Shown: positions 1 through 6,171 of the stretch, one piece after another
How the letters are laid out: the number at the start of each line of letters is the position of its first letter
Position numbering within the stretch: the first letter of the stretch is position 1
Assembly: GCA_937927885.1 (NCBI GenBank)
Contig: CALEZJ010000628.1
Coordinates: 1-6,171, forward strand
Source of the DNA: an uncultured Paracoccaceae bacterium
Lineage (GTDB): Bacteria > Pseudomonadota > Alphaproteobacteria > Rhodobacterales > Rhodobacteraceae
Length of the DNA stretch: 6,171 nt
Direction of reading: 5' to 3'
The notes under the pieces: model-generated
Database searches by the model: none
What the model was told of the DNA's origin: nothing
Seen by the model: the letters and a program-made list of their open reading frames with translations, nothing else
Translations under genes and position numbers: made by a program

Positions 1-396
1 CAGGGTGACCGGCTGGGCCAGCGCGGCCGGGATCGGCGCATAGAGCGGCTGGCGTCCGAACAGAAGCACGATGGCCTGATTGGCGATGAGGATGACGGCA
101 AAGGTCGCCAGCACCTGATCCAGATGGTCGCGGGCATAAAGGCGCCGCACCACCAGCGCCTCCATCGCCAGACCGGCCGCCGCGCCGGCAGCGATCGCAC
201 CGGCCATGCCCATGACATAGCTCCCCGTCAATGACCCCACATAGACACCGGCAAACGCGCCGATCATGTAGAGCGAGCCATGGGCGAGGTTGATCACCCC
301 CATGATCCCGAAGATGAGGGTGAGGCCGGCCGCCAGCAGGAACAGCGTCACGCCGTACTGCAGTCCGTTCAACACCTGTTCCAGAATAAGCAGCAT
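1..396 (-). CDS. livH: LivH-type ABC importer permease, N-terminal part (runs off left edge)
   Basis: Inner-membrane permease subunit of a HAAT-family ABC importer, the family that takes up branched-chain amino acids and, in many proteobacteria, aromatic acids. I translated it from the sequence: 132 codons are open from the ATG at 396 to the window edge, about 45% of a usual 290-residue LivH. It starts MLLILEQVLNGLQYG, has hydrophobic segments near residues 11-31, 42-54, 62-80 and 97-113, and carries the family signature VINLAHGSLYMIGA (residues 34-47). The stretch RDHLDQVLATF (89-99) is also typical of the family. A clear AGGAGA Shine-Dalgarno (401-406) sits just upstream. The gene begins 37 bases after the dioxygenase stop, so it is probably cotranscribed with it. 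It resembles the other LivH here (5285-6157) only distantly, so it belongs to a second transporter, not a recent duplicate. The substrate cannot be read from the sequence. Confidence 0.9.
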   Translation of the reverse strand, partial: MLLILEQVLNGLQYGVTLFLLAAGLTLIFGIMGVINLAHGSLYMIGAFAGVYVGSLTGSYVMGMAGAIAAGAAAGLAMEALVVRRLYARDHLDQVLATFAVILIANQAIVLLFGRQPLYAPIPAALAQPVTL

Positions 397-433
397 GGGA
401 TCTCCTGCTCGCGCTTGGGGCCGCCGGGGCTGC

Positions 434-1961
<1,528 letters not shown>

Positions 1962-1998
1962 CGGTCGAGCCTTCTCCTGGCTGTCGTGTCATTTCCTG

Positions 1999-2026
1999 CG
2001 AGGGTCCCGGAACGCGCGGACCCTCG
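1999..2026. repeat. Inverted repeat/hairpin in the leader of the lyase-like gene
   Basis: Arms CGAGGGTCC (1999-2007) and GGACCCTCG (2018-2026) are perfectly complementary over 9 bp around a 10-base loop. The hairpin lies 38-65 bases upstream of the start codon of the lyase-like gene. No run of T follows it on either strand, so it is not a standard intrinsic terminator. It could be a 5'-leader structure or a regulator site. Confidence 0.5.
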
Positions 2027-2076
2027 AACACGGGCGCAGCCGCAGAGCGTGTAACCGGGGTCGCCTTCGTGTCCGG

Positions 2077-2092
2077 GCCATTGGACAATGGC
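2077..2092. promoter_or_regulatory. 16-base palindrome, candidate operator
   Basis: GCCATTG (2077-2083) and CAATGGC (2086-2092) are perfectly complementary 7-base arms separated by two bases (GA). A short, tight, nearly perfect palindrome in a promoter-sized gap is the usual shape of a site for a dimeric repressor. It lies 115 bases upstream of the lyase-like start codon and just downstream of the weak promoter-like boxes at 2097-2123. No regulator gene lies in the window, so the protein that might bind it is unknown. Confidence 0.4.
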
Positions 2093-2168
2093 GAGACCCA
2101 TAAGAGAAGAGCGTCACAATCAATGAGAGTATTGGCCGTCCTTATGAGTTTCCCGCCAAGCGCCCCGC

Positions 2169-2987
2169 TCAACGCCCGGTGAACACAGCGGGCCGCTTCT
2201 GGACAAAGGCGTTGCAGCCTTCCCGCGCATCGGCACTTTCCATGGCGAGGCCGATCATCGCCTGCTCGTGGCGCAACGCCGCGGCCAGAGGCATGTCCGC
2301 ACCGTCGGCCATGGTGCGCTTGAGCAGCCGCAGGGAGAGCGGCGATTGCTGCGCCAGCCGCAGGGCCAGGGCGCGGGCCTCGGCCATGAGCGCGTCATGC
2401 GCGACCACGCGGTTGGCCAGGCCGATCGCCACCGCCTCGGCGGCGGTCAGAGCGTCGCCGGTGAACAGCAATTCCTTGGCGCGGCACAGCGGGATCTGCC
2501 GGGCCAGCCGCTGCGTGCCGCCGGCACCGGGAAACAGGCCCATGCCGATCTCGGGCAGTCCCAGCCGGGCCCGGTCCGACAGGATCCGCAGATCCAGCGC
2601 CAGCAGCAACTCGGCGCCCCCGCCCAGGGCATGACCGTTCACCGCGGCGATGGTCGGCCGATCAGACAGTTCGATGCGCCGGAACAGCGCGTGGACGTCC
2701 TCGGCCAGTTCCTGATAATAGGCGAGCCCCTGGCGGGTGCGCATCTCGGCGAGATTTCTGCCTGTCTCGTGGGCTCGGAGATGTGTATAAGAGACAGCCG
2801 CCGAAAAGGCCTTGCCGGCGCCGGTGACGATCACCGCCCGCACAGCGCCGTCCTGCTCGATGCGGTCAAAGGCCTGGCCCAGCGCCCTGATGAGCGCGCT
2901 GTTGAGCGCATTCATCGCCTCGGGCCGGTTCAGCGTCACCGTCGCGACCGGTCCGTCAATGTCCAGAAGGACGAGAGTCTTGGCCAT
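2169..2987 (-). CDS. Enoyl-CoA hydratase/isomerase family protein, corrupted by an inserted sequencing adapter
   Basis: Crotonase-fold enzyme, predicted to hydrate or isomerise an enoyl-CoA in fatty acid, amino acid or aromatic acid breakdown. As read it has 272 residues. The crotonase core is clear: LNRPEAMNALN (19-29), VTGAGKAFSA (54-63), AAVNGHALGGGAELLLALDL (114-133) and LPEIGMGLFPGAGGTQRL (144-161). Both catalytic glutamates of hydratases are present (Glu126 and Glu146, matching Glu144 and Glu164 of rat crotonase), which favours a true hydratase over an isomerase. Residues 64-78 or so are not biological: they are encoded by the adapter at 2750-2797, and they replace the expected G-x-D of the first oxyanion-hole loop (FSAGxDLAEM). 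Because the net gain is about 36 bases, the frame stays open; the native protein should be near 260 residues, the usual family length. The start at 2987 has AAAGGA (2993-2998) upstream. It lies 63 bases after the binding-protein gene, with a hairpin between them. The CoA substrate is unknown. Confidence 0.9.
   Translation of the reverse strand: MAKTLVLLDIDGPVATVTLNRPEAMNALNSALIRALGQAFDRIEQDGAVRAVIVTGAGKAFSAAVSYTHLRAHETGRNLAEMRTRQGLAYYQELAEDVHALFRRIELSDRPTIAAVNGHALGGGAELLLALDLRILSDRARLGLPEIGMGLFPGAGGTQRLARQIPLCRAKELLFTGDALTAAEAVAIGLANRVVAHDALMAEARALALRLAQQSPLSLRLLKRTMADGADMPLAAALRHEQAMIGLAMESADAREGCNAFVQKRPAVFTGR
2750..2797 (+). other. Illumina Nextera i7 adapter contamination (P7 tail, index, transposase read-2 adapter)
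   Basis: On the plus strand, 2750-2755 (CGAGAT) matches the end of the P7 oligo, 2756-2763 (TTCTGCCT) fits an 8-base i7 index, and 2764-2797 matches all 34 bases of the Nextera transposase read-2 adapter. The last 19 of these, AGATGTGTATAAGAGACAG (2779-2797), are the Tn5 mosaic end. From memory, the index is that of Nextera N703 (sample-sheet form AGGCAGAA). The minus-strand translation gives SYTHLRAHET, and the plus-strand translation gives LVGSEMCIRDS; both are familiar adapter-derived peptides. It is an assembly or read-trimming artefact, not a Tn5 insertion: there is only one mosaic end, no transposase and no 9-bp target duplication. About 8 native bases have probably been replaced. Confidence 0.97.
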
Positions 2988-3004
2988 GGGAATCCTTTCG
3001 GCAA

Positions 3005-3036
3005 CAGGCCCGGGCCCCCTGCGGTGCCCGGGCCTG
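3005..3036. repeat. Strong GC hairpin between the binding-protein and hydratase genes
   Basis: Arms CAGGCCCGGGC (3005-3015) and GCCCGGGCCTG (3026-3036) pair perfectly over 11 bp around a 10-base loop. It starts 14 bases after the stop codon of the binding-protein gene and ends 17 bases before the hydratase start. On the minus strand it is followed by TTGCCG and then the ribosome site, so there is no T-tract of a classical terminator. A likely role is to protect the 3' end of the binding-protein mRNA or partly stop transcription, so that the binding protein is made in excess over downstream products. That role is inferred from similar hairpins after binding-protein genes in other transport operons. 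Confidence 0.6.
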
Positions 3037-3050
3037 CATTGCGCACGGGG

Positions 3051-4217
3051 TCAGTCGAAGCTGACGAAGTCGGTCAGCGGCACGACGGTGTTGGCCACCG
3101 GATCGACGCGGACCACCTGCACCTCGCGCGCGGCGGTATGGCGATCATTGGTGAAATCCAGCGGCGCCGACAGCCCGCCGGTATCGAGGGCGTCGATCCG
3201 CCCCAGTTCGGCGGCCACGCATTCGCGGGTCAGCGCGCGGCCGCAGGCCTCGGCCGCGACCAGCACCGCCCGCGTTCCAAGGTACGAGGTGATCGAGAAC
3301 CGGTTCAGGTTGCGCTGGTCCTCCTCGGACAGATGCGCGCGCGCCCGCTCGTGGAACCCTTCGGCGGCGGTGCTGCCGATCGGCACCACATAATCCGCGG
3401 CGTAATAGCTCAGGCCGAACGGGGCGGCCAGCCCCAGGGTCATGTCGATGGCGGCGGTGTGCGCATGCGCCGTGGGGATGTCCATCTGCAACCGGGCCAG
3501 CTCGCGCAGCACGGCCGGTGTTTCCATGATGACCCCGCCAATCACCAGCGCACCGATATTCTGGCTGCGCAGGCGCAGGACTTCGGCAGAGAAATCGCGC
3601 TGACCACGGGCGAACCGCAGCGGCGGCACGCTGGGCAGGCCCAGCGTCTCGACGGCCTCGGTGAACCCGTTGACGACATGGGTGCCGTAATCGTCATCCT
3701 GCGAGATGATCGCCCAGGGGCCCTGCGGCTGGTCGTGTTCGGCGATATACTGGATCTGGGCGAAGAACAGATCCTCATAATCGGCGCCCAGCATGTAGAT
3801 ATACGGCCTGAGCGGTTCGACCGCGGCATTCGACACCGAGGTGGAGACCAGCGTGGGCACCTGCTGCTCGTCGATCAGCGGCAGCATCGCCGCCAGTCCA
3901 CCCGCGCCGCTGGTGCCGACGAGGGCCAGAACCCCTTCATCGAGGATCTTGACCAGACCCTGATAGCTGCGGCTGGGCACATAGCCGTCATCCTCGACCC
4001 GCAACCGGACGGTGCGGCCGTGGATGCCACCGGCGGCGTTGAACTCGGCAATGGCCAGCCGCGACCCCGCAAGCCCCCCCAGCCCCGGAAAGCTGACCGG
4101 GCCCGACATGGGCAGGACGGCGCCGAGATAGATCTCGGTGTCGGTGACCCCCGACCCGTCCGCATGGGCGGGTGCGGCAAACAGTGCGGCGCAGAGCGCA
4201 TATTTCAGTACGTTCAT
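3051..4217 (-). CDS. HAAT-family ABC importer periplasmic substrate-binding protein
   Basis: Periplasmic receptor of a LivJ/LivK-type (Peripla_BP_6, type I fold) ABC importer; it would deliver ligand to the LivH-LivM permease encoded just upstream. It has 388 residues. Residues 1-19 form a Sec signal peptide, with likely cleavage at AHA|DG; there is no lipobox, so it should be soluble. The mature start DTEIYLGAVLPMSGP (26-40) is typical, as are FNAAGGIHGRTVRLRVEDD (59-77), the first-lobe ligand-site stretch GTSGAGGLAAMLPLIDEQ (101-118), and VPTLVSTSVSN (120-130). Two cysteines, Cys325 and Cys333, sit where many family members have a C-terminal disulfide. The start at 4217 is preceded by an excellent GGAGGAG (4224-4230). 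The gap from livM is 24 bases, so the two are cotranscribed. The ligand is not deducible; the neighbouring catabolic genes allow an aromatic acid or an amino acid. Confidence 0.93.
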   Translation of the reverse strand: MNVLKYALCAALFAAPAHADGSGVTDTEIYLGAVLPMSGPVSFPGLGGLAGSRLAIAEFNAAGGIHGRTVRLRVEDDGYVPSRSYQGLVKILDEGVLALVGTSGAGGLAAMLPLIDEQQVPTLVSTSVSNAAVEPLRPYIYMLGADYEDLFFAQIQYIAEHDQPQGPWAIISQDDDYGTHVVNGFTEAVETLGLPSVPPLRFARGQRDFSAEVLRLRSQNIGALVIGGVIMETPAVLRELARLQMDIPTAHAHTAAIDMTLGLAAPFGLSYYAADYVVPIGSTAAEGFHERARAHLSEEDQRNLNRFSITSYLGTRAVLVAAEACGRALTRECVAAELGRIDALDTGGLSAPLDFTNDRHTAAREVQVVRVDPVANTVVPLTDFVSFD

Positions 4218-4241
4218 TGTCTTCTCCTCCCAAAGAAACCG

Positions 4242-5285
4242 TCAGACAGGCAACGGCCACTGCAACCAGTAGCGTTTCACGCGGCGCCAGATGCCGATCA
4301 GCCCCTCGGGCTCGATGCGCAGCATCAGGATGATCAGGGCGCCGGTGACAACGATGCGGATCTCGAACACCAGCGCCGAACCGGTCTCGCCCGCCGTGCC
4401 GAAGACCGACAGCAGCGTGCGCGCGAGTTCGGGCAGCAACACGATGAACACCGCGCCCAGCACGGCACCCGCCACCGATCCGACGCCGCCCACCAGCAGC
4501 ATCGCCAGCGCCTCGATCGACAGGAACACCCCGAAGACGTCCGCGGTGATGAACCGAAGTTGCAGGGCCATCAGCGCCCCGGCGATCCCGACGATGGTGG
4601 ACGACACGAAGAACGCCAGCAGCTTGTAGCGGGCGATGTTCACGCCCATGCTGCGGGCGGCGATCTCGTGCTCGCGGATCGCCACCCAGGCCCGCCCCGA
4701 GCGCGACCGCATCAGGTTGTTGACGAACAGGACCACCGCAACGACGACGATCAGCGCGATGTAATACATCCCCGGACCATTGCCGATGGACAGGCCGAGG
4801 AAGGTGACGCCCGGCAGGCGCAGGCCAAAGGGGCCGCCCGTCAGCGGTCCAGCCTGCATGATGACATGGATGATGATGAACGACGATGCGAGGGTGGTGA
4901 TCGCCAGATACAGCCCCTTGAGCCGCAAGGAGGGAATGCCGATCAGCAGGCTCGCCAGCCCGGTCACCAGCCCGGCCATCGGCACCGCCAGTTCGGCAGG
5001 GACCGACAGGTCGCGGATCAGCAAACCGCAGGCATAGGCGCCGATCGCCAGGAACCCCGATTGTCCCAGGCTGATCAACCCGGTGGTGCCGGTCAGCACA
5101 TTGAGTCCGACGGCGCCCACCGCCGCAATCAGGACACTGGTCATCATCACCAGCCAATGCCCCGTCACGACCCAGGGAAGCACCACCAGCCCGGCCAGCA
5201 GCGCGGCCACCCAGCCCCAGGTGACCCGGTTGGTGGAAAGAGCGATCAGGCGCCCGTAGGTTTCGACGGCATGTCCGGTCCGCAT
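4242..5285 (-). CDS. livM: LivM-type ABC importer permease
   Basis: Inner-membrane permease that pairs with LivH to form the translocation path of a HAAT-family importer. I place the start at the ATG at 5285, giving 347 residues (MRTGHAVETYGR...). The open frame extends further upstream to 5582, but that part is arginine-rich non-membrane translation overlapping livH and is not real coding. Evidence: many hydrophobic segments (about 25-41, 46-66, 76-90, 98-116, 126-143, 174-190, 223-243, 255-288, 309-323), the family motif GLISLGQSGFLAIGAY (69-84), and the cytoplasmic ATPase-coupling loop REHEIAARSMGVNIARYK (204-221). The ATG shares its A with the livH stop (TGATG), and GGAG (5294-5297) lies 8 bases upstream within livH, which indicates translational coupling and fixes the start. 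The binding-protein gene follows after 24 bases. Confidence 0.93.
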   Translation of the reverse strand: MRTGHAVETYGRLIALSTNRVTWGWVAALLAGLVVLPWVVTGHWLVMMTSVLIAAVGAVGLNVLTGTTGLISLGQSGFLAIGAYACGLLIRDLSVPAELAVPMAGLVTGLASLLIGIPSLRLKGLYLAITTLASSFIIIHVIMQAGPLTGGPFGLRLPGVTFLGLSIGNGPGMYYIALIVVVAVVLFVNNLMRSRSGRAWVAIREHEIAARSMGVNIARYKLLAFFVSSTIVGIAGALMALQLRFITADVFGVFLSIEALAMLLVGGVGSVAGAVLGAVFIVLLPELARTLLSVFGTAGETGSALVFEIRIVVTGALIILMLRIEPEGLIGIWRRVKRYWLQWPLPV

Positions 5286-6157
5286 CAGACGCGCTCCAGT
5301 TCCTTTTCGCCAAACAGCCCGTAGGGACGGACCATCAGGACGGCGATGATGATGACGAAGCCGGAGATTTCCTTGAGGCCGAAGCCGATGTAGCCGCCCG
5401 ACAAGCTGGCCACGATGCCCACCACCGCGGCGCCAAAGGCGGATCCCAGCGGCGAATCCAGCCCGCCCAGGATCGTCGCGGGAAAGGCCTGAAAGCCAAG
5501 CTGCCACATGTCCGGCGCGCGGGCGATGATCAGCGCATAACAGACCCCCGCCACCCCCGAGACCGACGACGCGATCATCCACGACAGGCCCTGCAACCGA
5601 CGCACATTGATCCCCATGAGCAGCGCCGCGGTTTCATCCTGCGCGGCGGCGCGCATCGCGACGCCCAGACGCGAAAAGCGGAAGAACGCCCAGGTCGCCG
5701 CCGAAACCGCGATGAACAGCGCCAGCGCGAAAAGCTGGTCGCCCAGCAGGAAGACCGGCCCGATCTGGAAAAGATGGCCCTTGATCGGCGAGTCGATGGG
5801 CGCGGAATCGACCCCCCAGAAGATCGGCACCAGCCCCCGCAGGACGATGGCGATGCCGACGGTCGTCATGATGATCGGGAATTGCGACTTGCCGATCATC
5901 GGGCGGATGAAGATCTTCTCGATCAACGCGCCGAACAGGCTGCCGACCACCACCGCGATCAGCAACAGCGCCCACAAGGGCGCCGAAATGAAGGTGCCCA
6001 CCATCCAGGAGAAATAGAGGACGAACATCATCACCTCGCCCTGCGCGAAGTTGACGATCCCGGTGGTCCGGTAGATCACCGCAAAGCCGATGGCGATCAG
6101 CCCGTAGAGCGAGCCGAACACCAGCCCCGAGGCCATGAGGTTGAGGAAATAGTCCAT
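5285..6157 (-). CDS. livH: LivH-type ABC importer permease
   Basis: Inner-membrane permease, partner of the LivM encoded immediately downstream. It has 290 residues, the standard family length. Features: a first hydrophobic segment (about 8-29), the LivH signature GIVNFAQGEVMMF (33-45), further membrane segments near 46-58, 61-80, 95-113, 138-158, 194-212, 224-232, 239-252 and 264-276, the coupling loop RAAAQDETAALLMGINVRRL (169-188), GGLDSPLGS (231-239), and the typical C-terminal VRPYGLFG (276-283). The start at 6157 is preceded by GGAGG (6163-6167). The three bases just before the ATG are TGA, which in frame reads (V)(E)(A) stop; this may be the end of a preceding gene, plausibly an ATPase subunit (livG/livF), neither of which is otherwise seen here. 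Its stop codon overlaps the livM start by one base. Confidence 0.94.
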   Translation of the reverse strand: MDYFLNLMASGLVFGSLYGLIAIGFAVIYRTTGIVNFAQGEVMMFVLYFSWMVGTFISAPLWALLLIAVVVGSLFGALIEKIFIRPMIGKSQFPIIMTTVGIAIVLRGLVPIFWGVDSAPIDSPIKGHLFQIGPVFLLGDQLFALALFIAVSAATWAFFRFSRLGVAMRAAAQDETAALLMGINVRRLQGLSWMIASSVSGVAGVCYALIIARAPDMWQLGFQAFPATILGGLDSPLGSAFGAAVVGIVASLSGGYIGFGLKEISGFVIIIAVLMVRPYGLFGEKELERV

Positions 6158-6171
6158 TCAGGCCTCCACCG

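Larger units (their letters stand above)
1962..2168 (-). promoter_or_regulatory. Intergenic region, likely promoter/operator of the left operon
   Basis: This 207-base gap is the longest gene-free stretch and separates the enoyl-CoA hydratase stop from the lyase-like start. It holds a 16-base palindrome (2077-2092) and a 9-bp hairpin (1999-2026). Read on the minus strand, TTGATT (2123-2118) followed after 15 bases by TATGGG (2102-2097) is the best promoter-like pair I could find by eye, but both boxes are weak and the spacer is short, so the exact promoter is uncertain. The base composition around 2100-2150 is more AT-rich than the coding regions, which fits a promoter. No T-tract terminator follows the hydratase gene, so read-through from the right block is possible. 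Confidence 0.4.

Noticed and set aside
2779..2797. A Tn5 mosaic end, which could suggest a real transposon insertion
   Set aside because: There is only one end, no transposase or resistance gene, no 9-bp target duplication, and the end is joined to Nextera adapter and index bases, so it is library-derived.
2751..2798. A novel insertion loop (SYTHLRAHET) in the hydratase active site
   Set aside because: The peptide is encoded by adapter sequence, not by the organism.
3988..5313. A 441-codon minus-strand frame overlapping livM
   Set aside because: It is the wrong frame of livM and the binding-protein gene: arginine/glycine-rich, without membrane segments or motifs.
2268..5324. A 1018-codon plus-strand open frame antisense to the transporter and hydratase genes
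   Set aside because: Its product is low-complexity (rich in Q, R, H, G, D) with no recognisable domain, and it runs opposite four genes with clear family motifs. Long antisense frames are common in GC-rich DNA. It also reads through the adapter (LVGSEMCIRDS), so it is not even continuous native sequence.
5286..5582. An N-terminal extension of LivM up to 5582
   Set aside because: The extra 99 codons translate to arginine-rich non-membrane sequence inside livH. The ATG at 5285 overlaps the livH stop, has a GGAG site, and gives normal family length.

Overview
This is a GC-rich bacterial segment with every recognisable gene on the minus strand, so it reads from right to left. Composition, codon use and gene content suggest a proteobacterium, most likely an alphaproteobacterium of the Rhodobacterales type. 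That placement is an impression, because there is no rRNA or other marker gene here.

Right block (about 6157 down to 2169): a branched-chain/hydrophobic amino acid type (HAAT) ABC importer cassette. It holds permease LivH (6157-5285), permease LivM (5285-4242, sharing one base with livH) and a secreted substrate-binding protein (4217-3051). An enoyl-CoA hydratase/isomerase family gene follows (2987-2169). A strong GC hairpin lies between the binding-protein gene and the hydratase gene. The last codons of a further upstream gene, probably an ATPase subunit, may lie at the right edge.

Middle: a 207-base gap (1962-2168) is the longest gene-free stretch. It carries a 16-base near-perfect palindrome and a separate 9-bp hairpin, and is the most likely place for a promoter and operator of the left block.

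Left block (1961 down to 1): a divergent DapA/N-acetylneuraminate lyase family protein that keeps the Schiff-base lysine but has lost other hallmark residues, then a 3-hydroxyanthranilate 3,4-dioxygenase with all metal and substrate ligands, then the first 132 codons of a second, unrelated LivH-type permease that runs off the left edge. Together the genes suggest uptake and catabolism of an aromatic amino acid derivative (kynurenine/3-hydroxyanthranilate, or a related nitro- or aminobenzoate). The two transporters would bring in substrate, the dioxygenase would open the ring, and the lyase-like and hydratase-like enzymes might act on ring-cleavage products. This functional link is inference from context.

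The most striking signal is technical, not biological. Bases 2750-2797, inside the enoyl-CoA hydratase gene, match the Illumina Nextera i7 adapter: six bases of the P7 tail, an 8-base index, and the full 34-base transposase read-2 adapter ending in the 19-base mosaic end. The artefact happens to keep the reading frame open and puts a false peptide into the protein where the first oxyanion-hole motif should be. The intact protein is predicted to be about 260 residues instead of 272. I see no convincing novel biological system, CRISPR array, RNA gene or mobile element.
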